NCBI GenBank assembly: GCA_027563935.2
Contig: CM050451.1
Coordinates: forward strand, 97,677,565 to 97,741,564
Reading direction: 5' to 3'
Source of the DNA: Costus lasius
Taxonomy: Eukaryota; Streptophyta; Magnoliopsida; Zingiberales; Costaceae
DNA: 64,000 bases
Position numbers and translations under genes: made by a program. Under the pieces are notes generated by a model. It was not told where the DNA came from and ran no database searches. It was given only the letters and a program-made list of their open reading frames with translations. Positions 44,838 through 55,909 of the stretch are shown here, piece by piece. Position 1 is the stretch's first letter. Each line of letters begins with the position of its first letter.

Positions 44838-44953
44838 ACTAAATCCGACAGATTAATTGGACAGTAGATTAAGATGTCTCAAGAACATGAAAGAAGCACA
44901 TCCGAGGGACAAATAAACCATGACATGAACTGAACTAATTAACAAACACCGGC
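44838..44953 (+). repeat. Direct duplicate segment, copy 1
   Basis: AATCCGACAGATTAATTGGA through GATGTCTCAAGAACATGAAA to TTAACAAACACCGG. The same block recurs at 45611-45716 with scattered differences and a short deletion. Confidence 0.75.
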
Positions 44954-45031
44954 AGCAAGTCGGAAAAAATCAAAGCATAGTCAACTGAGCTTAAAAACAA
45001 CGTCCGCATGCCCTCTTCTAGAAATCACTAA

Positions 45032-45607
45032 TAGCGTGTTTAGTACGAAGGAAAGGAAGAGGGAATGGATGAAAAGTTAGAAGGAGAACTATAAAATCGT
45101 GTTTAGTAGGACGGTTAGAAATAAGAAAGGAAAAATGGAAGGACAGTGAGAGAGAAAATAGCCCTATTTGCTTTCGGCCCAAATTGGGTGGAAGATCGAA
45201 TGGAAAGTTGGATTTGCCCTTTTCATACCTATTTTCACCCTTTTGTTTTTTATGCTTGCTCCCCCTCTCGTACTTTTCATGCAATCTTCTTCATCATTGT
45301 TGTCATCGCTGTTGTCATTGCTATCATTGTCATCGCTATCGCCATTGCCATTGTCGTCATCATCACCGTCGTCGCCTCTTCACCGTTGCCTCTCATTTCT
45401 CATCGTCGTCATTTCACCGTCGCCTCTCATTATTGTCATCGACATAAAAATAAAAAAAAATAGAGTGTGTTTATCAATCTTTCTAATTTTTTTTCCTTCT
45501 AAATAAACACAATGATGGAAAATCTTATTATTTTCATTCTTCGTAATTTCCCTTCTTTCTTCCTTTCTTTTCCTTTTAATTTTCTTTTCCTCCTACTAAA
45601 CACAGCA
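45032..45607. mobile_element. PIF/Harbinger-like MITE, 576 bp
   Basis: Ends TAGCGTGTTTAGTACGA and, inverted, TGCTGTGTTTAGTAGGA. It is flanked by TAA on both sides (45029-45031, 45608-45610). Copy 1 of the duplicate segment shows the uninterrupted site ATCACTAAATCCGAC, so the insertion can be verified within the window. The TAA duplication fits PIF/Harbinger. The interior is purine-rich on the left, pyrimidine-rich on the right, and carries a GTCATC-type trinucleotide repeat at 45290-45440 that creates long accidental frames. Confidence 0.7.
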
Positions 45608-45610
45608 TAA

Positions 45611-45716
45611 ATCCGACACTTTAATTGGACAATAGATCAAGATGTCTCAAGAACATGAAAGAGGGACATCCGAGGGACTATGACATGGGCTGAATTAATT
45701 AACAAACACCGGTGTC
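45611..45716 (+). repeat. Direct duplicate segment, copy 2
   Basis: Second copy of 44838-44953, directly right of the MITE. Without the MITE the two copies would be about 190 bp apart. Confidence 0.75.
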
Positions 45717-46109
45717 AGGACATAGAAAAAATTAGTGGCCTCAAGAAAAGATTTAAAACTACTACGCAAGAGGATCCTTGACGGTCCAAACCCTCTCGCA
45801 CTCAAAAATACAGAAAAAAAGAGAGGTTATACACTAATAATAAAAATATAGAAATAAAGAATGAGGATTTGCACTAATAATAATAATAACAATAATTTAA
45901 TTTTGTCCAATGATCAAGCCATATTCCTTGAGGAAATTTATGGATCCAAATTAAATTAATATTCATATCTCGTGATTAGTCAAATATTCATGAGTCAAAT
46001 CATTAAATATTTAAAAGTCATTTTTGGGCTGAATACTTATTCTTGATCAAATTAGATGAATATTCAGAAACTACTTTTACAAAATATTCATCAAATTAGA
46101 GGGTAATTG

Positions 46110-48128
46110 TTAGGGATGTCAATTGGACCCGTTGGGTCCGGGTACCCAACCCGACCCGACCCGACCCGTTTAGGGCGGGTTCGGGTACCCGTTTATATAA
46201 ACGGGGCGGGGGCAGATTAAAGTTTTATAACCCGTGTCGGGTTCAGGTCGGGTTCGGGTTTACACCTGCGGGTACCCGGTACCCGAACCCAATTAGTAAA
46301 AATAAATAAATAAATTATTATAATAAATTAAGTTACAACTTATAACATATAAACTTATACTATTAAGTGATAAACTCACCTTCAGTCCACGGCTTCACGA
46401 AATAGAAAACCCTAGCAGCCCTTGAGCCCTCACGCATCGCCTTCGCCGAATCGCCGCCACTGTCTGACCCACCTCACGCTTCCTCCGTTGCTCCAAAAGA
46501 GAGGCAAACACTAGAGCCAGCATGGAACGTTAATAGCCCAACCACCTCCTCTCCCCTTTTTGATCGGCTCAGAGAGAGAGAAAGAGAGAGAGAGAGGAGT
46601 ACGATGCAGCAATGGCAGCCGGAGAGCAGCAGCACGACCTTCGAAGAGGCCTCAATGAGGAGCAAGACCTTCGTCAAGGCGCTGCAGGTGTTTCCTCCGC
46701 TCCTCTTGGTTCCATTGCTTTGCTTCTTCATCGTCCAGAGAGGAGTTTGCTTTGAGTGTCATTTTTTTTTTATTATTTTTCTTTTTTGTTCGATCGTGTT
46801 TGGATGCTAGGGTTTTAAATGAACTATTTCGCTTCTTCTACTGCTTCTCGATGAGTTGTTTTTCTCAGCCTGTCTCCCATCGGATGATTGCTCCAATTTA
46901 TGCAATTCGAAAAGGTTCATATTTTGTTTGATTGGTGGAAAGTTTTTCTCCTTTTTTTTTCTAACTTGAGCTGTCTTATGGTTATCACTGACTTGTGATG
47001 GTGACAAATTATTTGCCTTATCGCGGTTTTCTTTAATCAACCATGACAATAACGTTTTTTCTTATACTTTCTACGTGCAGGAACTGAAGAACCTAAGACC
47101 TCAACTTTACTCTGCTGCCTAGTACTGTGAAAAGCTTTACCTTCACAATGAGCAGAAACAAATGTAATGTTATCTTTCCCAATGAATGCTTCTGACATTT
47201 TACTCTGATCCATGATTCTTTCAACGGAGTGTAAGGTGTAAATTTTGGGTGAACTATCTTTGTTTTACTGGTTCGAATGCAAAAGATTTCAATGTTTGCT
47301 TTCTGTTTAGACAAGTTGTAATCTAATACTTCCTTCCTCGTTTTACACGCATGATGCAGCACCCAAGTTATTAAGCACATAATCCGTAGGGAGATAACTT
47401 AGAAGAATTAGATATGATATGCCAATGACATTGAACAAAATGGATAACAAAGAAATGACAGCACAGATGTTCTATATGTTCATTCAATTAGTATATAGTT
47501 TGAATAACACATATATAATGAACAAAGTTTAGATCAGTGATGAACTATCATTAAGTGAACAGAACATACAACTTTGTGATGAAATCCAGGGCAGATTTTG
47601 CAAGTGTAATTCTGACAAATTATCTGATGTTCATGAATAGAAATTTCTTTTATTGAATTTTTGAGTCTGATCCCAGCAGTTAAGATAATATAACACAATT
47701 ATGCGTCTGTGTTATACACTGGGAAACTTCAGTGTATAATTTTATTGTGTTTGATTGTGTTTGAATATCATATTAGGTATTTGATTATTTGATTTTTTTT
47801 AAACTTTTGATTGAATAATTTATCTTCGGGTCGGGTACCCATTTCACTATCGGGTCGGGTACCCATAAAAACCCATAAGCCTAGGCAGGTACCCGTGGTC
47901 CTTAAGTTTGATTTTATACATATATGTTTATTCGGGTACCCGCGGGTACCCGTTTATGTACCCGTGGGAACCCGTTTATGTACCCGTGGGTACCCGTTTA
48001 TGTACCCGCGGCGGGGTCGGATTGTGAGAGATGATACCCGACCCGGGTTCGGGTAGCGGATAGTGTCCTTCGGGTCGGGTTCGGGTAGTGTGGGAAAACA
48101 CGAGTACCCGACCCATTGACTATCCCTA
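46110..48128 (+). mobile_element. hAT element carrying an ABIL gene fragment (Pack-hAT), 2019 bp
   Basis: Ends TAGGGATGTCAAT and, inverted, TAGGGATAGTCAAT. The 8-bp target duplication GTAATTGT is perfect (46102-46109, 48129-48136). Both subterminal regions are arrays of GGGTACCCG and CGGGTCGGGT words (46130-46290, 47825-48100). The centre is not transposase but a piece of a host gene with 5' leader, two exons and an intron. The size, ends and target duplication match non-autonomous plant hAT elements that pick up gene fragments. Mobilisation would need a transposase from elsewhere. Confidence 0.88.
46604..47163 (+). pseudogene. Captured ABIL (Abi-like, SCAR/WAVE subunit) gene fragment
   Basis: Exon A (46604-46687) encodes MQQWQPESSSTTFEEAS, then MRSKTFVKALQ, and ends at a GT donor. 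Exon B (47081-47163) follows TACGTGCAG and encodes ELKNLRPQLYSAA, stop, YCEKLYLHNEQKQM, ending at another GT donor. This is the conserved N-terminus of plant ABIL proteins, the Abi subunit of the SCAR/WAVE actin-nucleation complex. The intron is kept, so the piece came from genomic DNA, not cDNA. A TAG (47120-47122) stands where the family has Glu before Tyr-Cys-Glu-Lys. One acidic residue after SM also appears to be missing. Downstream exons are absent. A GA-rich leader (46571-46595) precedes the ATG and is probably the captured 5' UTR. Confidence 0.85.
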
Positions 48129-48149
48129 GTAATTGTTATCCAACCATTT

Positions 48150-48860
48150 TCACGCTAACAACTACTCCCAAACTCTCATATTCACAAAATCCAAATATTC
48201 ATAAATCCTTAAAAAGCTTAATATTCATCAAATTCAAATATTTATAAGCCTGTAAAATATCAAATATTATCAAATTTAAATTTAAATATTCACAAGCTGG
48301 CATTATTTATCAAATTTAAATATCCACGAGCCTTTAAAAGATTGAATATTTGTCAAATTCAAATTATAGATATTCATAAAATACAAATATCCACCTGCCC
48401 TCAAAAAGTTGAACATTTATCAAATTCAAATATCCAAAAGTACTCAAAAGGTCAAATATTTACCAAATTCAAATATCCACAATCACAAAAGGTCGGATAT
48501 TTACTAAATCCAAATATCTATAACCCAATAAAGGTCACATGTTTATCAAAGTCAAATATCCACAAGCTCTTAAATGACTCAATATTTATTAAATTAAAAA
48601 ATCCATAGGTCCTCAAAAGGTCAAATATTTGTCAAATCCAAATATCTATAAACCCTTAAAGGGCCGAATATTTGGCAAATTCAAATATTCATAAACCATC
48701 AAAAGATTAAATTTTTATCAAAATTTAAACATCCGCAAGTCCTCAAAAGATTAGATATTTATCAAATTCAAATATTCACAAATAGGATGAATATTTACCA
48801 AATTTCAAATATTCATATACCATTAAAGACCGAATATTTCCTAAGTTCAAGCATCTATTG
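48150..48860 (+). repeat. Minisatellite array, about 44-bp unit
   Basis: About sixteen drifted copies of CAAATATCCACAAGCCCTCA, then AAAGGTCAAATATTTATCAAATT. It is the same family as 7840-8530, 55740-55909 and 57282-57475, and inverted at 31000-31440. The 88-codon frame inside is a product of the repeat. Confidence 0.8.
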
Positions 48861-48869
48861 GTGAGCCTT

Positions 48870-50339
48870 GTAGCGTTAAAAAATATTTCTTGCCTTACCA
48901 TCTATTAGTGAACCTGTTGTTTAAGTACCATCACTTTGTAAGTAAATATCACAAAAATTTTATGAGATAAAAAATCTCAATCGTTTGTATAACCAAGGAC
49001 ACTTCAACTGACTAGATAACGACAAAGAACAAAGAGAAGATCTAGTAGCCTATATGTATAATGTTTAACTAACCCATCATTTTTCTTCATTCTTGCCTTC
49101 TTCTCTGTTGCAATCTAAAGTGGCTATGCAACTCAAGTTTGGAAATCCTATTATTAGAAAGAAGGTTGTTGTTACGACAATGCTAAAAAGTAAATACATG
49201 ACCTAATTTAAAATGCTTAAGTCTAAATTAATAATAGTGAGTTCAATAAGCATCATTTACCATATTATTTTTACTCTCTCTTCCCATATGAGACTAAACT
49301 AGAGTATCTAGGTGGAATCTTGTTGAAAAGATATAAATAGTGCCTCTCACATCTTATTGTCGATGGCTTGAAATTAAAGATCAGTTATTTCATACACATC
49401 CAGGACAATCAAATGATGGCTATAGATGTATTATCCTACAGCAATCTAGATGTGTCACACATCATGGATTAAAATACTGATTTGTACTAGGCAATACAAT
49501 CGATATGTGCTGGTCCAATCTTGGACTAACTAGTACACGAAACTATGGGAGATGAGTGGAACAAAAGCAGAAGTGGAGGCAACAGGGGAAGAGAAGCTGT
49601 GGAGGTGATGGAAACGGCTACTTGCCCGGAGCTGAGGAGGTGGAGGCATAGTGGAGGCATCACATGGAGTAGCAGCAACCTTACTTACTCACCTGGAGCT
49701 CACACATGTTGCTCACTAGCTCACCTTCTCGCACTCTCTGGCTCACTTGCTCTCCTCTTCCTCTCTAACGGCAAAAGTAGAGGCAAAGCACTTAAGAGGG
49801 GCAAAGGTAGTGTTACAACCCGTTTAGTAAGCAAATATCTAGCATGGACTAAACTGGGTATTACAATCTCCCCCATTTATGACTTAAAATCCTCGTCGAG
49901 GAGATTTAACACATGCTATGCAAAATATTCATCAACTTAGCAAGGAGGAGATTTAACACATGTCATGCAAAATATTCATCAACTTAGTAAGCAAACATAC
50001 TGGGGTATTACAATCTCCCCCACTTATGACTTGATGTCTTCGTCAAGGGGGAAATTTAACACATGTCCCAAAAGGTCAGCCTAATGGGATTTGCTCTAAT
50101 ATCATATGTAGCAAACTATTCATCAACTTTTTTTTGCCATTCATCAACTTAGTAAGCCTAATATGATAATATGACCTAATTTATTAAAATCCTTAATCCC
50201 AAATTAACAATAATAAGCCCACTAAGCCTTATATACTATACTGCCTTTTCTTACACTTCGAATGTGGGATAGATGGAGCAAAAGATATATTGTGTTTTCT
50301 CCCTACATCATATTGTGTTTTCTCTTCACACTTATGTCA
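48870..50339. other. Intergenic DNA with fragments of LTR junctions
   Basis: At 49850-50090, TATTACAATCTCCCCCAY followed by TTATGACTT and CGTCRAGGRGRAATTTAACA recur. On the minus strand this reads as a polypurine tract next to an LTR start (GTGGGGGAGATTGTAATA). TGATATTAGAGC at about 50097-50108 on the minus strand could be a decayed tRNA-iMet site, suggesting a small non-autonomous LTR element in ruins. No gene is seen. Confidence 0.4.
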
Positions 50340-50347
50340 ATACCGAC

Positions 50348-50729
50348 CAGTGTTATCAATAGCTGATCGCGGAAAATAGCGGAAAGCTAAAAATCCGCAA
50401 TATGATATAGCGGATTGCGTTGCGGGCAAATAGCGGAAGTCACATAATGTTTAAAATATATATTATACACATAAAAAATTAAGTATAACGTTTGAAATAT
50501 ATGTTACATACCTAATAAATTAAGATGCATAAAAATAAAATAAATCATATAAAGAAAGATCACACAGTACCAACTCAATTCAAGTCATAATTTTATTTTT
50601 TAAAATTTAAAAATATTATAATGTGGTCTTATCCGTTATAGCGGTGCTATAGCGTTTCATAGCGGATTGCTCAAAAACCGCTATGGAAAAACGCTATAGC
50701 GCCGCTATTGCAGCTATTTAATAACATTG
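50348..50729. mobile_element. hAT MITE, 382 bp, with GCTATAGC-rich ends
   Basis: Ends CAGTGTTATCAATAGCTG and, inverted, CAATGTTATTAAATAGCTG. The 8-bp target duplication ATACCGAC is perfect (50340-50347, 50730-50737). Both ends hold repeated TAGCGGA/CGCTATAGCG words; the middle 200 bp is AT-rich without coding sequence. Confidence 0.85.
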
Positions 50730-50739
50730 ATACCGACTA

Positions 50740-52220
50740 GTACATATTGGTCTAAGCATGGACCCATATGCTCGGACGGGGTATTTAAACCTTGCTACAC
50801 ATATGCATTTGGTTGCTACTAATAAAGTCATGATGTCCCCTAGAGATTAAATTCAAAATGTCTTAAGATAATCCAATTTTATAGCAAAAGTCAAGCTTTT
50901 TTTTCCTTCAACTAATTTGGATGACATCATCAAAACTAAAATATTGGAGTGAGTTATTAGAAGGGACAAAGAACAAAAAAAAAAATAGTTCAAGAAAGTA
51001 TTCCTCATAATTTATTTGAAATCAAGTATAACATATAGAATACTTAGTCCAATCATCAACAGTTGAAGTAATGATACTGCAACCAATATATGGTATGAAC
51101 TAAGTAAAGAATCACATTTGTAGTGATATGGCAATGAGTGAGACTTGGTATGACAAGCATTAATCCACCTCATACCTATCTCTGATGGGAAATTGACCAC
51201 CCACTAGACTGACTCCCACTCTCATCCTATTTTTAATTAAAAAATAAAAAATAAAAAAAATATTTTAATTAAAATAAAATAATGAGGGTTATAATGATAT
51301 ATAAATTATATATTCAAAATCCCCATACCTGACGTCGCCCCACATGTGATGAATTTTTCATAAACCCAACCCAAAACCTCGTCAAATCATATTTTTCCTA
51401 TTGAAGTCAGGTCAGGGTAGGTTCGGGTTATTTTGCTAGCATTATGAGGATGTAGATGATGAAGCAAACATAATTAGAAAATCATTGGTGGCAAACCTGG
51501 GTAAAGGCATTTAAGACATTAAGTAGTCAATTAGACTATAGATAATAATAGATGACTGTGGTTTGACCCAAAGGACTAAATGTTTCATGCCAATAGTGAA
51601 AAGTCGTACCACATTGTCCAAATATAATTCTCTCAATTTGTCAAGTTACAAATTGAAAAATGATATCTAAAAGATAATTGGTATTCATCCATGAAGCTAA
51701 ATGTTCATTGATTAAAGCATAATGGTATTGTAATATGTCGATAAACTTTAAAGACTTGTGCAAGAAGGCGAAACTACCAATAGTGCAATTTGTAAAGTAA
51801 CCCTATGCCAGCTTAAGCTTCATCTTACTGTGTATTGAGAAGAACAAATCTCAGGTACTGTTAATCCTCTTATTCTACCATGATAAATCATGTTATGTGA
51901 ATTATCTAAGTTTTCTTTTCTTTCAATACTATAGTTTTTTTTTCTTTCAATACGAACATAATGACACTAATTTGGGACCAAATAAAATTGATGCATGGCA
52001 TACAATCTCGGGTCTGGATCTGCATCAATAAAACTTCTAGTACGTTTTCATATATTTTATAAAGAAACAAGTACTGCAAATCAAACAACAACAGTGTACA
52101 ATTTGTTGACGCACACAAAACTGCCACAGAAAAGCACTGCTGACACCAAAATTAGAGTAGGATAGAATAGCACACATTTATCAAACTATCAAACTACGAA
52201 GCAAAATCAGAATCTGAAAA
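50740..52220. other. AT-rich intergenic DNA
   Basis: No gene recognised. 51290-51440 has GACCTGACTT-like and AACCCAACCC words that may be a decayed transposon end. Confidence 0.5.
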
Positions 52221-52226
52221 ATGAAA

Positions 52227-52560
52227 CTTACTTGCAGATTTTGGGGCAAAAACACAGCCCTAATCGAGCGTCGGACGGTTGGCAGGACAGCGACGGCAAC
52301 AGGGACAGAGGCAACGGCAACGCTGACGGCGACGATGAAAAGGCGGCAACGAGAGGCTTACTTGCAGATTTTGGGGCAAAAACGAAGCCCTAATCGAGCG
52401 TCGGACGATTGGAAAGACAGCGACGGCAACAGGGACAGAGGCGACTGCAACGTTGACGGCGACGACGAGAGGCGAGAGGCGACGATGAAAAGGCGGCAAT
52501 GAGAGGCGAGAGGCGACGTTGAAGAAAAGATCGGGACGAGAGGCGAGAGGCGGCAACGAG
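52227..52560 (+). repeat. 130-bp tandem duplication grading into GAGGCGA repeats
   Basis: CTTACTTGCAGATTTTGGGG starts both copies (52227 and 52357). Both contain CCCTAATCGAGCGTCGGACG and GACAGCGACGGCAACAGGGA. The second passes into short GAGAGGCGAGAGGCGAC repeats. Frames on both strands are long only because of the repeat. Confidence 0.75.
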
Positions 52561-52894
52561 AAAGGTGAGAGGAGATGGGAGAGACGGTGAACATGCGGCA
52601 AGAGGTAAAAGGAGCGAGGCACGGGTTGAAAATACGCTCAATTTCTAAACCCTATATTTTCCATTTTACTTCCCTTCCTTTTTTCCTCCTTCCAATTTTT
52701 TATTTATTTCTTTCTCATTTTCTTTCTATTAAACACAGAGTTCAAGGTTTACGGGGGCAAGTGGAGAGGATGCTTATTATGCTTTCTTAGAGAAAAAAAA
52801 AAGAAAAAAAAAAGAAAGAAGAAAAATACGTGAAAAGAAAAAAAAACTATACTCACGTGAATATCGTGTGACAACGATTGAGAGAAGAGATCGA

Positions 52895-53350
52895 AGGTAG
52901 TTGCCGGCGCTCGTAGCGAAGGCAGCCGCCAGTGCTCATGAAGGCAAAGGCGAAGGCGACAGTCGATGGTCGTGCTCACGGCAGCGAAGGCGGCAATCGG
53001 CACTTTGTTCTCGCGATGAAGGCAAAGGCAGCAGCAACAAGGCAAAGGCGGTAGAGGCAAAGGGAGCAGCAACGAGGCGGGCGATGACTGTATCGGCAAA
53101 GGGAGGCTCGTAGCGAAGGGAGGGCAGGGTGGGGGCAAATGTAGCAGCAGCGGGGCGAAGGCGGGTAGCGGTGAAGGGAGCAGCGAAGGGAGGGGTGGGG
53201 CGAAGGCAGTAGTAGCGGGGTGGGGCAAAAGCGTCAGCTCGCGCTTAAGGCGAAGGGAGACTCGTAGCTGCAAGCATCGGCGAGGGCGAGGCACAGGGAG
53301 AAGGAGAGGTGGCGGCGAGGCACGGGAGGTAGGAGGATGGGGTGGGGAGT
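52895..53350 (+). repeat. GC-rich low-complexity block (GGCRAAGG words)
   Basis: Irregular repeats of GGCAAAGGC, AGCAGCAACGAGGC and GCGAAGGGAG. The 258-codon frame on the minus strand (52749-53525) is Pro/Leu/Ser low-complexity and not a supported gene. Confidence 0.65.
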
Positions 53351-53559
53351 GGGCGGTGACGGTGACTAGGTGAGCAATGCACGCGACTAGGTGAGCAAGG
53401 ATGCTAGATTTTTGGTTAAAAAAGGAGAAAAGTATCTCACTTTTCTTTCCCTTCAAATCAATCATTCCAATAAAAATAGAAAAAAAAAAAGATTTCTGTC
53501 CCTTCTCCCTAGTTTTCCCTCCCAAAAAAATGCGCCCACTGTCATCATCGATGCCATGA

Positions 53560-53980
53560 TACTCAAAGCAATCTGATTATGGAACATATCTATCTTAGTA
53601 GAATATACTTAGAGTTTCATAGTCTCCTCATTTTCTCTAATCATTTTCCATAACCAAATCAGGATTAGCATCAACTTCTTGAAACTCATGGCAAATTATG
53701 CTCTCCTGATTCTCTCCCATAGTCAGCGATGCCAGTCTCCCATTCCTTACTCCACCATACAATGCAAGTCCCTCTCTATCTTCAGCTCATGGTGATAGAT
53801 TTGTTGCCGAACAAGCGACGATGGTGGATGTGACCACAATGAAGAAGCGATGACGACGGTTGGTCAGTAGAGACAGAGGTGGTTAACGGTCGGCAAAGGT
53901 GATGGATCGTTGGTTGAGGGCAAGCGGGAAGAGCAGCAAACAATGGGTTACAGTGCACGAGCTTCTGATTCCCAGAGAAG
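53560..53980. other. Unassigned spacer
   Basis: No gene or element ends seen between the low-complexity block and the LTR start. Confidence 0.4.
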
Positions 53981-55530
53981 TGTTACACACTAGCACGGCT
54001 TACCAATATAGTAAAAAGATATTGTTCTCACATGGACAAGTTGCAATTACTAATTAATCGCTTAATCAATAGCTAGACAAACTAAATTTTGTTCAAATGC
54101 AAAGTAATACAAGATGAACTAAACTAATAGATCGAATTTGTTACTAAACAAGAGATATGAGTTAAATGTATTTCAAGATAATTAAGGACACTGGGGTTCA
54201 TCACAATGATGGGTCTAAAATTTGAACAAAATAATAACATTGTAATTGATCTAAAATCTTCAAGGATTTATCCGTAAGTATAGGTTACCCCCTTCTAGTA
54301 GTATAACCCAGTATCTATTCAGAATGGTCTCCTACTTTCGTGGCTTACCAAACTAAATAGATCCAATGAACACAAGGATAAACTAAATGTTCTCGAGCGA
54401 ATTCTAACTACTTTTGTGATAGAATAATGTGAGTCTAATCTAAGAAGTTCCAACATCGCGATTCACATTTCAATTCTTCTCGTGACATTATAAACATGTA
54501 AAAACTTAGCCAAAGTATATACAAGCAAATATTATAACAAAAATAGATCATAAGAACACTGATATTATAAGTCAAATAACATATCGAAATAGAGGATTGC
54601 ACCCTAAATCCTGCATAAGAAGGCTTAAGCAGCCATAATAGTTCTATTCAGCACAATCTTTTCTCGAATCAAAGTTCCAAGGAAAATATAGGTAAAAAGA
54701 AGACTAATAAGGGAGGAAACAACAAACTAATCCTCTCAAGATAGATGAGAGAATGCCTGCAATTTCGCTAGTAAAAATCCCCTTCTCGTCATCACCCTTT
54801 CCTTGTCAACACTCCCTCATTTTTCTCTTGTTGGAGAGCCCCCTTTTTTCACCCCAAATCGGTTCTTTTATCCATAGGAAGGTGTCACTTAAGATTCCCC
54901 ACAAAATCCCCAAGAAAACCCTTCAATTTTCATGTGAAATGAGCTAAAATTCATGTTCAGCAAACTGTGTCACAGTCGTGACATTCGTTAGGGCTAGGCT
55001 GTGATATGTTATGTAGTATTATGGAAAATTAATCATGGTCATGATGTTGGTCATAGGCAGGCCGTGATGTGTATCATGACTATGAAATTGGTCATGTTTG
55101 GGCTGTGAACTCTTCTATGAATTTTTGACATGTTGATCATGGCCATGAAGTTGGTCACAGGCAGGCCATGATCGTCTCGGTGAAAAACTTGTTAACTTTT
55201 GGTTCAAACTCATTATAGCCATGATGATCATCATGGTTCAGCTATAAAAAAGTTATTCTCAAAATGCTCATCATGGCCGTGAAGCTCGTTAAGGTCTGAT
55301 CATGATTAATACAGAAAACTCCGTTTGACTTCAAATTTGCTGTGCCGACTTATATCTTCATTCTAAATCACTTGATGGCCTTAGAATTGTCAAATAAGCT
55401 CTAGAAATGAGTGATTTCACTTGAAATTAAAAAAGACAAAAAAATAGTGAAGATTCCAAACAAAGTAAGTAATTAAGTATGATTATACTATAAAAACAAT
55501 AGAATATGTCTTATTTTGAGATAAAACATA
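53981..55530 (-). repeat. Athila/Tat-type LTR, separate family
   Basis: It begins TGTTACACACTAGCACGG, comparable to TGTTGTGTCTGCAAGTGCAC of the Athila LTR, and continues with GGGTTCATCA and CTTTCGTGGCTTACC-type blocks also seen in that LTR. At 54960-55320 a tandem array of about 75 bp uses CATGGCCATGAAGTTGGTCA and AGGCAGGCCATGATC, a hyphenated palindrome array like the Athila one but with other words. The right end is probably near 55530; a target duplication is not visible. Confidence 0.55.
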
Positions 55531-55739
55531 TCATAAAACATTACCAAAATACAAAGCATTAGGAAGCATGTAAATTTCAGTTTCTTTTGGGCAGCTAAAA
55601 TTTCATTGTTGCGCCTAGCTAGTCAGCCTCAAACATTGCTCCTATATGTTGCTTCTACTAGCCATGCCCACAAAAATAGGCAAGCAACAACCCCAAAGAA
55701 AGCCCTAGTCAACTTCAGATTGAATGATTTTTGATTTAA

Positions 55740-55909
55740 AATTTGAATTCACTTCCAAAATTTAAATATTCACAAGCCATAAATCTGAATATTTGTCAAA
55801 ATTTAAATATTTACAACTCATAAAGTCAAATATTTGTCAAATTCAAAGATTCACAAGCCATCAAGGCCAAACATTTAGCAAATTCAAATTTATATATTCA
55901 CAATCCTTT
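55740..55909 (+). repeat. Minisatellite array, left part
   Basis: Four units of the AAATATTCACAAGCCAT, CAAATATTTGTCAAATTC type. The array is interrupted at 55910 by a solo LTR and resumes at 57282. Confidence 0.8.

Noticed and set aside
45146..45506. ORFs with Val/Ile or Ser/Leu runs
   Set aside because: They translate the GTCATC trinucleotide repeat inside the Harbinger-like MITE.
52749..53525. 258-codon minus-strand ORF
   Set aside because: Built from GGC/AAG low-complexity repeats; amino acid content is Pro/Leu/Ser runs without a domain.
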